NCBI RefSeq assembly: GCF_000716545.1
Contig: NZ_JNWZ01000023.1
Location: 27,787-91,786, forward strand
DNA from: Kitasatospora phosalacinea
Lineage (GTDB): Bacteria; Actinomycetota; Actinomycetes; Streptomycetales; Streptomycetaceae
Reading direction: 5' to 3'
DNA: 64,000 bases
Below are positions 1 through 8,247 of this stretch, in pieces. The first letter of the stretch is position 1. Each line of letters opens with the position of its first letter. The notes under the pieces are model-generated. The model worked only from the letters and a program-made list of their open reading frames with translations, was not told the DNA's origin and did not search any database. A program made the translations under genes and the position numbers.

Positions 1-742
1 GGTTGCCGAAGACCATGGTGCAGACGTTGACGGCGGTGCCCAGGTCGTTCGGGATGCGCTCCTGCCGGCGGTACAGCCGGGCCCGGTCTCCGTTCCAGGA
101 GTGGAAGACCGCGTGGATCGCCAGGTCGAGCTGCTCGCGCGGGTCCTGCGGGAACTCCCGGCCGGTCTCCCGGAGCACGATCGCCTTGAAGGTGGCGACC
201 AGCGATTCCAGGTCCGCGGCGGTGAGGTCCAGGTCGTTGGCGGTGCCCTTGGCGTGCTTGGCCTGTTCCAGCGCCTCCTCGAAGAGCTCGCCGTCGACGC
301 CCAGCACGGTCTTGCCGAACATCTGGACCAGGCGGCGGTACGAGTCCCAGGCGAAGCGCTCGTTGCCGGACTGGGCGGCGAGCCCGGTCACCGAGGCGTC
401 GGAGAGGCCGATGTTCAGGACGGTGTCCATCATGCCGGGCATCGAGAACTTGGCGCCGGAGCGCACCGAGACCAGCAGCGGGTCGTCGGCCTGGCCGAGT
501 CGCTTGCCCATCCGCTCCTCGAGGGCGAGCAGGTGGCCGGTGATCTCCTCGTTCAGCGAGCCCGGCTCGGTGCCGGTCTCCAGGAAGACCTTGCAGGCGT
601 CGGTGGTGATGGTGAACCCCGGAGGGACGGGGAGACCCAGGTTGGTCATCTCGGCGAGGTTCGCACCCTTCCCGCCGAGAAGATCCTTGAGGTCCTTGTT
701 TCCTTCGGTGAAGGAGTAAACAAACTTCTGCTGCGCCGCCAC
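1..742 (-). CDS. ppdK: Pyruvate, phosphate dikinase, N-terminal part (cut by window edge)
   Basis: The enzyme interconverts pyruvate, ATP and phosphate with phosphoenolpyruvate, AMP and pyrophosphate in the cytoplasm. About 247 N-terminal residues are visible and they are the ATP-grasp region of the family: KFVYSF, then LLGGKGANLAEM, PVPPGFTI and SVRSGAKFSMPGMMDTVLN. The start is the GTG at 742, which reads MAAQQKF and has a clear AGGAG about 8 bases upstream; a nearby ATG lies in another frame. The rest of the roughly 900-residue protein, with the swivelling histidine and the PEP domains, lies beyond base 1. It is transcribed away from a long non-coding gap. Confidence 0.93.
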   Translation of the reverse strand, partial: MAAQQKFVYSFTEGNKDLKDLLGGKGANLAEMTNLGLPVPPGFTITTDACKVFLETGTEPGSLNEEITGHLLALEERMGKRLGQADDPLLVSVRSGAKFSMPGMMDTVLNIGLSDASVTGLAAQSGNERFAWDSYRRLVQMFGKTVLGVDGELFEEALEQAKHAKGTANDLDLTAADLESLVATFKAIVLRETGREFPQDPREQLDLAIHAVFHSWNGDRARLYRRQERIPNDLGTAVNVCTMVFGN

Positions 743-1309
743 GGGTGGTTCTCCTCGCACACGGTTGCCCTGACGCCGGAGAACATACCCATTTCGAAGG
801 CCTTCTAGGGGGAGCGGATAGCTCGTACGAACCGCTGAGCGGGCGATTGGCCAGCAGATCTAATGCCCGGGTGGACGTTTGCCTGCGTTGCTGAAATCGT
901 CCGGGTGACGCTTGCGCTAGTTCAAGAAGTGAACACATCACCACATGCAGCTCACGCGAACCGGACACACGGTGACGGCATTCGCTCCGCCGCGTTTCCC
1001 CGGCTTGATTTCCTGCAGTCAGCTGCGGCGATCCGCCGGAGGGGTCGTTCGGAAGGCGATCCGGATTTGTACACCTTGGCGAAGTCAGCTGACTGGCTGT
1101 CACTCGCCACGATATGTGGCCAGCGTCACGAGCGCATCTCAGCCGCCAGGCCGAGGCGAACTACGCTCGACGTCGCTTTCCGTTGATGATCCTGTCGCTC
1201 CGTGTTGCTCTAATTCGCCTCCAAGGAGCCCTGGTGTCCATCTTGGACAATTGGACCGGGACGGCACGGCCAGGCCGAAGTTCGAACCTAGTCTGCCGCT
1301 ATGGACAGA
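743..1309. other. Non-coding gap between ppdK and dusB
   Basis: No reading frame here has actinomycete codon use. Third positions are mixed and the stretch from about 850 to 1300 is visibly richer in A and T than the flanks. It must hold the ppdK promoter on the minus strand. A perfect 12-bp palindrome (AGTCAGCTGACT) lies at 1083-1094. I see no tRNA-like cloverleaf and no strong terminator. Confidence 0.5.
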
Positions 1310-2497
1310 TCATCCGCCAGAGGTGTCCGATTCGGCGTCTTCACTGAGTCGGGCGCACTCGTACGGATCGTCCAACCAGCCTTCGGGCAGGACCACCCGG
1401 TTGTTGCCGCTGGTCCGGCCGCGGGGGCCGTCCGCGCCGATCGGCCAGCTCTGCTCCTGGTCGACCAGGGCCAGCGTCTCGGCCAGCTCGGTCAGCGAGC
1501 TGGAACCGGCGAGCTTCACCCGCAGCTCCGAGCCGACCGAGAAGCCCTTGGTGTACCAGGCGACGTGCTTGCGGAAGTCGATGACGCCGCGGGCCTCGTC
1601 GCCGAGCCACTCCCCCAGCAACTGGGCGTGTCGCACCATGGCGCGGGCCACGTACCCGAAGGTGGGGCGGGCGTAGTCGACGTCGCCCTCGAAGATCGAC
1701 ACCAGGTCCTTGAACAGCCAGGGCCGACCCAGGCACCCCCGGCCGACGACCACGCCGTCGCAACCCGTCTCGCGCATCATCCGCACCGCGTCGTCGGCGG
1801 ACCAGATGTCTCCGTTGCCGAGCACCGGGATGTCGGCCGGGACGGACTCGCGGAGCCGGGCGATGGCCGACCAGTCCGCGGTGCCGCCGTAGTGCTGGGC
1901 CGCGGTGCGGCCGTGCAGGGCGATGGCGGAGACGCCCTCCTCCGCGCCGATCCGGCCCGCGTCGAGGTAGGTGAGGTGGTCGTCGTCGATGCCCTTGCGC
2001 ATCTTCATGGTGACGGGCAGGTCACCCGCGTTGGCGACCGCCCGGCGCAGGATGTCGCGCAGCAGGTTGCGCTTGTACGGCAGCGCGGAGCCGCCGCCCT
2101 TGCGGGTCACCTTGGGGACGGGGCAGCCGAAGTTGAGGTCGATGTGGTCGGCGAGGCCCTCCGCGGAGATCATCCGCGCCGCCTTGCCGACCGTCTCCGG
2201 GTCCACCCCGTACAGCTGGATCGAGCGCGGCTTCTCGCTCGGGTCGAACTTGATCAGCTGCATGGTCTTGGCGTTGCGCTCGACCAGGGCGCGGGTGGTG
2301 ATCATCTCGGAGACGTACAGGCCCCGGCCGCCGCTCTGCTCCCGGCACAAGGTCCGGAAGGGGGCGTTGGTGATGCCGGCCATCGGCGCCAGCACCACCG
2401 GTGGCCAGACCTGCATCGGCCCGATGTTCAAGGGGGCGAACTCAGGTGCGCCGGGTGCTGCCGGGGTGGCCTGGACGGTGTCGGGCGTGGTGGTCAT
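1310..2497 (-). CDS. dusB: tRNA-dihydrouridine synthase (DusB family)
   Basis: A flavoprotein that reduces uridine to dihydrouridine in the tRNA D-loop using NADPH. It has 395 residues, slightly longer than the family norm because of a Pro/Ala-rich N-terminus. The FMN-barrel signature APMAGITNAPFR is at about 38-49. The catalytic cysteine is C125 in LNFGCPVPKV, followed by KGGGSAL. VTMKMRKG, ALHGRTAAQHYGG, PVLGNGD and GVVVGRGCLGRPWLF are further DusB motifs in order. It is a single gene transcribed leftwards, with about 90 bp separating it from the upstream three-gene operon. Confidence 0.95.
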   Translation of the reverse strand: MTTTPDTVQATPAAPGAPEFAPLNIGPMQVWPPVVLAPMAGITNAPFRTLCREQSGGRGLYVSEMITTRALVERNAKTMQLIKFDPSEKPRSIQLYGVDPETVGKAARMISAEGLADHIDLNFGCPVPKVTRKGGGSALPYKRNLLRDILRRAVANAGDLPVTMKMRKGIDDDHLTYLDAGRIGAEEGVSAIALHGRTAAQHYGGTADWSAIARLRESVPADIPVLGNGDIWSADDAVRMMRETGCDGVVVGRGCLGRPWLFKDLVSIFEGDVDYARPTFGYVARAMVRHAQLLGEWLGDEARGVIDFRKHVAWYTKGFSVGSELRVKLAGSSSLTELAETLALVDQEQSWPIGADGPRGRTSGNNRVVLPEGWLDDPYECARLSEDAESDTSGG

Positions 2498-2587
2498 GCG
2501 CGGCGGATCCTCATACGGGTAGGGCCCATCGGCGGGCTTCCGGACTCTCCATTCTCTCCCACCCGCCGGACGGGCCCGCCCGGGCGG

Positions 2588-3469
2588 TCAGGACGCTCCT
2601 ACCCGGCCGATGGTGACGGTGCCTGAGGCGGAGGTGATGTCGAGCAGTCTCGGCGAGCCGGTGTCCTGGAGGGACTGGTCTATCGTCTGGCTGCCGCCGT
2701 CGCTGCTGAGGTCGATCCGGTACCGGCTGCGGTCGTCGGGCAGTTGCAGGACGAGGCTCCCGGAGGCGAGGCGGGTGGTGACCTCGTCCGGCGGGCGGTC
2801 GTACTGCAGGGTGACCGCTCCGGAGGAGGCGGACAGTTGGGCCCTGGGCGAGCTCAGCCCCGTACCGATGACCTGCCCCGAGCCGCTCTTCGCCCAGATC
2901 GGCCCGCTGACCCCGGTCAGTTCGATCTGGCCGCTGCCGGTCTCCGCCGAGACGCTGCCGGACACCCCCGCGATCTCCGTCCGCCCGGAACCGTTGCGGG
3001 CGTGGACGGTGGTCGACGGCGGCACCTGTATCTCCAGGGCCGCCGAGCAGTCGTGCAGGACCCGGGCCTCCGGACAGTGGACCGAGACCGTCATCGTCCC
3101 CGCGTCGATCCGTTCGGTGACCGTGGGCTTCCACAGGGCCCAGCCGATCCGCTCGGACACCACCACCCGGTCGGTGCCGCCGGAGCGGACGGTGACCCGG
3201 GCGGGCCCGGAGTCGACGTCGAGCTGCCCGACCGGCTCGAAGTACGTCCGCTCCCGGACAGCCTCCTGCTGGATGAGCAGCGCCCCCGTGACGGCGGCGC
3301 CCGCCAGGACGGCGCAGGCCAGGGCCAGCGCGCCGACGATCCGCCAGACCCGGCGCTCGCCCGGTCCGGGGGCGGCCGGCGGGCCGACCGGCCCCGGGAC
3401 CGGCAGCCAGCGGGCGAACCGGCCCGGCGCGGGAACCGCCCGGGGCTCGGGCGGGGCGGGCCTCGTCAC
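2588..3469 (-). CDS. DUF4097-family membrane-anchored adhesin-like protein
   Basis: 293 residues. A Pro-rich cytoplasmic head is followed by one membrane helix (about 45-67, ALALACAVLAGAAVTGALLI). The exported domain is built of short Ser/Gly-rich strands (GSGRTEIAGVSGSVSAETGSGQIELTGVSG...), which is the right-handed beta-helix pattern of DUF4097/DUF4098. The GTG start overlaps the response-regulator stop (GTGA), so the two are translationally coupled. As last gene of a histidine kinase/regulator operon it is a plausible envelope-stress accessory. No enzyme active site is visible and the molecular role is unknown. Confidence 0.8.
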   Translation of the reverse strand: MTRPAPPEPRAVPAPGRFARWLPVPGPVGPPAAPGPGERRVWRIVGALALACAVLAGAAVTGALLIQQEAVRERTYFEPVGQLDVDSGPARVTVRSGGTDRVVVSERIGWALWKPTVTERIDAGTMTVSVHCPEARVLHDCSAALEIQVPPSTTVHARNGSGRTEIAGVSGSVSAETGSGQIELTGVSGPIWAKSGSGQVIGTGLSSPRAQLSASSGAVTLQYDRPPDEVTTRLASGSLVLQLPDDRSRYRIDLSSDGGSQTIDQSLQDTGSPRLLDITSASGTVTIGRVGAS

Positions 3470-4113
3470 TGGCTGACCTCCAGGAAGCGCAGCACCGCGA
3501 GCACCCGTCGGTGGGTGTCCTCCGCGGGGGGCAGGTCGAGTTTGGCGAGGATCGAGTTGATGTGCTTGGAGACGGCACTGTCACTGACCACCAGGGACTC
3601 GGCGATCGCGGTGTTCGACCGCCCCTCGGCCATCAGCGCCAGCACGTCCCGCTCGCGGGGCGTCAGCCGGTGCAGCGGATCGCTGTCGCGGCGCAGCAGC
3701 AGTTGGGCGACCACTTCGGGATCGAGGGCCGTACCGCCCTGGGCGACCCGGTGCAGGGCCTCCACGAACTCGTCCACGTTGGCGACCCGCTGCTTGAGCA
3801 GGTAGCCGACACCACTGGTGTTCTTGGCCAGCAAGTCCGCCGCGTAGCGCTCCTCGACGAACTGGGAGAGCAGGACGACGGCGGTGCCGGGCCACTGCCT
3901 GCGGATCATCAGCGCGGCCCGGACCCCCTCGTCCGTGAAGCCCGGGGGCATCCGGACGTCCGCGACGACGATCTGCGGGCGGTGCTCCTCGACGGCGGCG
4001 AGCAGCGCCTCGGCGTCCCCCACCGCGGCGGCGACCTCGTAGCCCTCGCTCTCCAGCACCTTGACGATGCCGATCCTCAGCAGGACCGAATCCTCGGCGA
4101 TCACAGCTCGCAC
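3466..4113 (-). CDS. Two-component response regulator, NarL/LuxR type
   Basis: 215 residues. The receiver domain starts VRAVIAEDSVLLR; the phospho-acceptor is D52 in VVADVRMPP. The C-terminal LuxR-type helix-turn-helix is LTPRERDVLALMAEGRSNT followed by ESLVVSDSAVSKHINSI. The start chosen is the GTG at 4113, which keeps the canonical receiver beginning and overlaps the kinase stop by 13 bases. It is the cognate partner of the upstream kinase and presumably controls this operon. The DNA target is not known; the dyad at 5410-5447 in the operon promoter region is an obvious candidate. Confidence 0.93.
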   Translation of the reverse strand: MRAVIAEDSVLLRIGIVKVLESEGYEVAAAVGDAEALLAAVEEHRPQIVVADVRMPPGFTDEGVRAALMIRRQWPGTAVVLLSQFVEERYAADLLAKNTSGVGYLLKQRVANVDEFVEALHRVAQGGTALDPEVVAQLLLRRDSDPLHRLTPRERDVLALMAEGRSNTAIAESLVVSDSAVSKHINSILAKLDLPPAEDTHRRVLAVLRFLEVSQ

Positions 4114-5360
4114 GGCAGCTCCATGGTGATGGTGGTCGGGCCCCCGCGGGGGCTGGTGATGGCGAACGATCCGTCGACCGAGGCGGCGCGCTTGCGCAGG
4201 CCGTCGAGGCCGGTGCCCCGGCCGACGTCCGCCCCGCCGATGCCGTCGTCGGTGATGGTGATGCGCAGCCGGTCGGCCGACCGGCGCAGGGCGAGGTCCA
4301 CCCGGGAGGCCCGGGCGTGCTTGGCGGCGTTGGCCAGTGCTTCGGAGACCGTGAAGTAGGCGACCGCCTCCACGGTGGGGGCTATCCGGCCCGGCAGGTC
4401 GACCGTGAGGTGCACGGGGACGGGGCTGCGGGCGGCGATGCCGGAGAGCGCCGCGTCGAGCCCCCGGTCCTCCAGCACCGCCGGGTGCAGGCCGCGGACC
4501 AGGTCGTGGAGCTCCTTGACGGCCGCCTGGGCCTCCTCGTGCGCGGCGGCGATGACCTCCAGCGCTTCGGGCGGGAGGTGCTTGAGGGTGCGCCGGGCCA
4601 GGCCCAGGTTCATCGCGAGCGAGACCAGCCGCTGCTGCGCGCCGTCGTGCAAGTCCCTTTCGATGCGGCGCCGTTCGGCGTCCGCGGCGTCCACCACGTC
4701 GACCCGGCTGCGGACCAGGTGCTCGACGCGGCGCTCCAGCACCTCGGCCCGGTTGGGGCCGAGCAGCGCCCGGACCGTCCACAGGTCGACCACGGCGAAC
4801 AGGGCGGCGAGCCACGGCGTGGCCGCCAGCAGGAGCAGGCCTCCGACCGTGGCGAAGGCGCCTTCGGTGGTCCACCCCGGACCGGAGCGCAGGGGGTTGC
4901 CGGACGGCAGCAGCCACACCCAGCAGAAGAAGCCGAGCAGGACGACCGCGGCTCCCCAGAGGGCGAGCACCAGGACGGCGCACAGGGCCTGCACCGGGGC
5001 GACCACCAGGTGGTGAACGGCTTGACGCCACGTCAGCCCCGCGCGGAGCCGTACCAACCACCCCGCGCCCGGCGGGACCCGGCCCGGAACCTCCACTCCG
5101 CGCAAGGCCCGGACCCGGCTGCGTTGGGTGGTGGTCAGCAGGTCGAAGAGGACCACGAGCAGGAGCAGGCACAGCAGCAGGAGGCCGCCCGAAGTGCTGA
5201 GGACGATCAGGGAGGGCAGGCCGAACGGGAGGCCTGCGGCCAGGAACAGCGAGTCCCGCCGCGCGGCCGCGGACCACGGCGTGCGCGCGGCCAAGGCGGC
5301 GCGGACCACGGCGCCCCGGTCCGCCCGCTGCGGAGGCCTGTCGATCTTCGGCTGGAACAT
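4101..5360 (-). CDS. Membrane histidine kinase (HisKA_3/DesK-NarX class)
   Basis: 419 residues. Four hydrophobic segments lie within about 40-75 and 115-190, the last two around FCWVWL and GGLLLLAATPWLAALFAV, separated by short loops, so there is little extracellular sensor. The phospho-acceptor is H238 in ERDLHDGAQQRL. A HATPase_c domain follows: EALANAAKHA (N box), ITDDGIGGADVGRGTGLDGLRKR (G boxes). This layout fits intramembrane-sensing kinases that respond to envelope disturbance. It is first in an overlapping operon with its regulator and a DUF4097 protein. The ATG at 5360 faces the spacer carrying two inverted repeats. Confidence 0.92.
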   Translation of the reverse strand: MFQPKIDRPPQRADRGAVVRAALAARTPWSAAARRDSLFLAAGLPFGLPSLIVLSTSGGLLLLCLLLLVVLFDLLTTTQRSRVRALRGVEVPGRVPPGAGWLVRLRAGLTWRQAVHHLVVAPVQALCAVLVLALWGAAVVLLGFFCWVWLLPSGNPLRSGPGWTTEGAFATVGGLLLLAATPWLAALFAVVDLWTVRALLGPNRAEVLERRVEHLVRSRVDVVDAADAERRRIERDLHDGAQQRLVSLAMNLGLARRTLKHLPPEALEVIAAAHEEAQAAVKELHDLVRGLHPAVLEDRGLDAALSGIAARSPVPVHLTVDLPGRIAPTVEAVAYFTVSEALANAAKHARASRVDLALRRSADRLRITITDDGIGGADVGRGTGLDGLRKRAASVDGSFAITSPRGGPTTITMELPCEL

Positions 5361-5409
5361 GCGGATCAGCGTAGAGGCCCCCCGATCTCGGTCTCCATGG
5401 CGCGGGCCT

Positions 5410-5447
5410 CCGTCTTTCTGGTGTAGCTGGCTACACCAAAAAGACGG
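5410..5447. promoter_or_regulatory. Large inverted repeat (18-bp arms) in divergent promoter region
   Basis: The left arm at 5410-5427 (CCGTCTTTCTGGTGTAGC) and the right arm at 5430-5447 match as inverted copies with one mismatch. Only two bases separate them. The core reads GGTGTAGC-TG-GCTACACC. It sits 50 bp upstream of the histidine-kinase start and about 50 bp upstream of the divergent gene at 5496, where an operator would be expected. It could instead act as a transcript hairpin. Confidence 0.7.
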
Positions 5448-5459
5448 AACCGCGCGTTA

Positions 5460-5494
5460 CCGACAAGATCCTTGCGCCGAAGGATTCTTGTCGG
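5460..5494 (+). promoter_or_regulatory. Second inverted repeat ending at a start codon
   Basis: The arms CCGACAAGATCCTT (5460-5473) and AAGGATTCTTGTCGG (5480-5494) are inverted copies with a one-base indel, around a 6-base loop. The right arm contains the only Shine-Dalgarno-like sequence (AAGGA) for the gene starting at 5496. If the RNA folds, that site is buried, which suggests translational control or a second protein-binding dyad. Confidence 0.6.
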
Positions 5495-5495
5495 C

Positions 5496-6002
5496 ATGAC
5501 GAACACGAACCTGATGCGTTGCGGCCGCGCCCCTTTCCCCTCCGCCGGGGCAGCGGCCCTCGACCTCCCCGGCACGTCCCACGAACTCGCTCCCGGGGCC
5601 GAGGAGTTGGGCTTGATCACCATGGTCGGCCCGTGGGCGGTGCGGCTGCGCGAGGGCCGCCGCACCGCCATGGAGGTCTACGAGTACGGCGAGTTGCTCG
5701 ACGTCGTGGTCGAGTCCTCGCTGGGTGGCTCCGGGGTGCGCGGGGCTCGGCGCGGCCCGGCCGGAGGAGCGGGAGGAGGAGCGGTCTCGTGCGCCTGGGG
5801 TCGGCTGCCACCCTGCGGGGCGCCCCCGCCGGTGCGCTTCCTCACCGGCGGCCTGCGGCGGCGGACCGCGGGCGCGGACACCGTACGGACGGCGGGCCGG
5901 TTCTGGTTCGGCTCGGCGGCCGGAGAGTTCCGCTGGGTGCGGCTGTCGGCGGCGTCCGGCTGTGCTTGCGCGGGCCGCCCCGAGCAGGGGAGGACGGCGT
6001 GA
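5496..6002 (+). CDS. Hypothetical protein, Gly/Arg-rich
   Basis: 168 residues, not recognised. Codon third positions are strongly G/C throughout, which supports real coding. The first half (LGLITMVGPWAVRLREG followed by TAMEVYEYGELLDVVVE) looks like a compact domain. The second half is Gly/Arg/Cys-rich and less ordered. The ATG at 5496 is preferred; an in-frame TTG at 5472 inside the inverted repeat is an alternative. The stop overlaps the next start (GTGA), so the two genes form a coupled pair. No export signal or transmembrane segment is visible. Confidence 0.5.
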   Translation: MTNTNLMRCGRAPFPSAGAAALDLPGTSHELAPGAEELGLITMVGPWAVRLREGRRTAMEVYEYGELLDVVVESSLGGSGVRGARRGPAGGAGGGAVSCAWGRLPPCGAPPPVRFLTGGLRRRTAGADTVRTAGRFWFGSAAGEFRWVRLSAASGCACAGRPEQGRTA

Positions 6003-6979
6003 CCGTTTTCGCCTTCGGGCCCGCCACGGCCGGTGCCGGCGGCGTCGTCCGGGTCGGACGGCCCGCGGTCCCGGGCCGGCGGGCCGGGTGGTTGCGGGCC
6101 GAGGTGCTGTTCCTGGGCTGCGGGCTGGCCCTGCTGCCCTGGGCGGCGCTGCTCGCCGCGCTGCCCGGCGGCCGCCCCTGGGCGGTGCTCGATCTGGCCG
6201 AGGCGGCGGCCCTGACTGCCGCCTCCGTGCAACTGCGGCAGGGCCGGAGCCCGTTCGGCCCCGCCGTTCTGGCCGGCGTCCTGCTGGTCACGGACGCCGG
6301 GTTCGACTTGGCGACGGCTTCCAGCGGGTCCGAGCTGCTGGTCGCCCTGCTGATGGCGGTGTGCGCGGAGTTGCCGTTGGCCGCCGCGTGCTGGTCGACG
6401 GCGTACCGGGCGGGTGGCGGCCCGGTGCCGCCGGCCGCCGGGCGGCACCGGCCGCACCGGGGGCGGGCCGCCGCCTCGACTCCGGTGGGCGGCGGGCCCA
6501 CCGGGTTCCTCATGGAAGGAGTGTCAGTGCAGAACATCCACCTGACGGCACGGTTCGCTTCGGGGATCGTGTCCGGCCCTCCGGCGAGCCGGCTGTACGC
6601 CGGGATGTCGAACCGGTTGCGGGTCACCGCCGCCTGGCGCGGGACGAGCCGCCCGGCTGCCGCCGCAGCTCCGTGCCCCGGCACCGGGCCCTCCGTGGCC
6701 CCGTGGGTGAACGGGTACGGCCCACCGGAGCGATCGTCCGGTGGGGCCCGGGCTGCCGGGCTCGGGGGCCAAGCCGAGACCCGGGCGTCCCGTCCCGGTC
6801 CTGGTCGGACACGCCGGGTCGCGTCCGGCGCGGCGAGAACGGCCGTCTCCGGTCGGCGTGATCCCGGGGTGCGGCGGCGGCCCGGTCCGGAGCGGCAGGC
6901 CCGCTTCGGGGAAGTCCGCTCCCGGCAGTCGCGCAGAAGTGCGGCCGGGTCGCGCCGCCGTTCCCCGTCAGGGGGTTGA
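5999..6979 (+). CDS. Small multi-helix membrane protein with a doubtful C-terminal extension
   Basis: Residues 1-145 look like a family of about 140-residue membrane proteins of actinomycetes: WLRAEVLFLGCGLALLPW, then AVLDLAEAAALTAASVQLRQG, LLVTDAGFDLATASS and AVCAELPLAAACWSTAYRA. Four membrane helices are likely, and the charged FD..TA and E..L positions recur in that family as I remember it. After about base 6460 the frame stays open to 6979 but becomes Pro/Arg/Gly-rich and has no hydrophobic segments. It also contains a Shine-Dalgarno-like GGAAGGAG just before a GTG at 6526. The true C-terminus may have been lost by a frameshift or stop loss. It is coupled to the upstream gene by a GTGA overlap. 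Confidence 0.5.
   Translation: MTVFAFGPATAGAGGVVRVGRPAVPGRRAGWLRAEVLFLGCGLALLPWAALLAALPGGRPWAVLDLAEAAALTAASVQLRQGRSPFGPAVLAGVLLVTDAGFDLATASSGSELLVALLMAVCAELPLAAACWSTAYRAGGGPVPPAAGRHRPHRGRAAASTPVGGGPTGFLMEGVSVQNIHLTARFASGIVSGPPASRLYAGMSNRLRVTAAWRGTSRPAAAAAPCPGTGPSVAPWVNGYGPPERSSGGARAAGLGGQAETRASRPGPGRTRRVASGAARTAVSGRRDPGVRRRPGPERQARFGEVRSRQSRRSAAGSRRRSPSGG
6719..6748 (+). terminator. Stem-loop inside the 3' part of the long reading frame
   Basis: GGCCCACCGGA (6719-6729) pairs with TCCGGTGGGGCC (6737-6748) with one bulge, around a 7-base loop. It looks like an actinomycete terminator without a T-run. If it terminates the 5496-6979 transcript, the 3' end of the upstream frame is unlikely to be translated. 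Confidence 0.4.
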
Positions 6980-7410
6980 GCGACCGAGGAGAGAGCCCGT
7001 GCGGGAAGGTCCGTTTCCCCGTCCACGCCTGACGCGCCTGTACTGCCCGCCCAGCTCCGGGCCGAAAGGAGTTGCCTGGCACTGCCCGTAATCCGGCAGG
7101 CGCCGTCATCACCGGCCCGAACCCGTCCCTCCTCCCGTAGGTCTCCCGTTCCTTGACTCCTCCATAGTGCGATTCGCCCTGCCGATCAGTGACCCCGTTT
7201 CCGGCCATCGACCCCTCGCCCCGGGGTCGCGCTCGTCGGTGCGGGCGTGGTCGGCGGGCACTGCCGCGAATCTCCGGATGCGGCGGGAAGGGACACGGGG
7301 TCGCCCCGGGGCCGAAAGGGCCCTCACTGACGGCACCGCAGCAGGTGACCGCGCAGATGGCCGCGTGAAAATGGGAAGCCGCTCGCCGGGGGCGGTGCGA
7401 GGATGGCGCC
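6980..7410. other. Non-coding gap before the NADAR gene
   Basis: No convincing gene is present on either strand; frames that stay open have poor codon use. The gap presumably contains the promoter for the gene at 7411. A small hairpin (GGGCCGAAAGGGCCC) lies near 7309-7324. Nothing else stands out. Confidence 0.4.
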
Positions 7411-7989
7411 ATGCCGACGAACCCGCCCCTCCTCCCGCACGAGACGCGCACCCGAGAGCAGTTGACGGCCACGGTCGCGTCCGGGGCGCGTCCGAAGTAC
7501 CTGCATTTCTGGGGGCACCAACCGCAGCGGGACGGACGGATCGGGCCCGGCGCGCTCAGCCAGTGGTGGCCCTCCCCGTTCACCGTCGACGAGGTCCAGT
7601 ACCGCACCGCCGAGCACTGGATGATGGCCGGGAAGGCCCGGCTGTTCGGGGACGAGGAGGCCGTCCCGAAGATCCTCGGGGCACGGACGCCCGCGGAGGC
7701 GAAGAACCTGGGCCGCCTGGTCAAGGGGTTCGACCAGGAGCAGTGGGTGGCGCACCGCTTCGAACTGGTGGTGGCCGGCAGCAGCGCGAAGTTCGGGCAG
7801 GACGAACAGCTGCGTGCGTACCTGCTCCACACCGGCACGCGCGTCCTGGTGGAAGCCAGCCCGCTCGACCGGATCTGGGGCATCGGTCTCGCGGCGGACG
7901 ACGAACGGGCCGGCGCCCCTGCCCAGTGGCGGGGCCTGAACCTGCTCGGTTTCGCGTTGATGGAGGCACGGGCACGACTGGCAGGCTGA
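7411..7989 (+). CDS. NADAR (YbiA/DUF1768) family N-glycosidase-like protein
   Basis: 192 residues. It has the NADAR fold motifs in order: KYLHFWGH, then LSQWWPSPFTVDEVQYRTAEHWMMAGKARLF, then IWGIGLA and NLLGFALMEARA. Members of this family hydrolyse N-glycosidic bonds; characterised ones act on early riboflavin intermediates, or remove ADP-ribose from guanine in DNA in toxin-antitoxin settings. The Trp/Glu/His-rich core YRTAEHWM and the DRIWGIG segment are intact. It stands alone, with no riboflavin gene or DarT-like toxin beside it in the visible sequence, so the substrate cannot be inferred from context. Confidence 0.88.
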   Translation: MPTNPPLLPHETRTREQLTATVASGARPKYLHFWGHQPQRDGRIGPGALSQWWPSPFTVDEVQYRTAEHWMMAGKARLFGDEEAVPKILGARTPAEAKNLGRLVKGFDQEQWVAHRFELVVAGSSAKFGQDEQLRAYLLHTGTRVLVEASPLDRIWGIGLAADDERAGAPAQWRGLNLLGFALMEARARLAG

Positions 7990-8247
7990 CCCAAAGCGCT
8001 CAACTAGCGTTATCCGAACATCAGTTGGACCATTTCTCGCAAGTGGGGCGAGCCGGACGGGATTTGGCCGGAATCCACGAGTTGCAGCGGCCTCCCGCGC
8101 CACATCGGCCACTGCCACCCCCATCCCGAAAAGGTTAAGACTTGCTCCCGTAACGTGGCCGCCGTACGACAGCGCCAGGATGACCACCAGTTGTTGTGTT
8201 CGGAGGCCGGTCGGGCGGCCTCCTCGGAGAGGTCGGGGCGGGGCGCG

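Noticed and set aside
101..808. Plus-strand open frames over the ppdK start
   Set aside because: They are shadows of ppdK on the other strand; no start signal and no recognisable product.
863..1186. A 107-codon frame in the ppdK-dusB gap
   Set aside because: Codon third positions are mixed and no Shine-Dalgarno is present; product not protein-like.
6624..8003. Minus-strand frame of 459 codons opposite the NADAR gene
   Set aside because: NADAR motifs are clear on the plus strand; the antisense product is Arg/Pro/Ser-rich with no domain.
8155..8247. Upstream GTG start for the coiled-coil gene
   Set aside because: The added residues are Cys/Gln/His-rich with mixed codon use; the ATG at 8248 begins the coiled coil cleanly.
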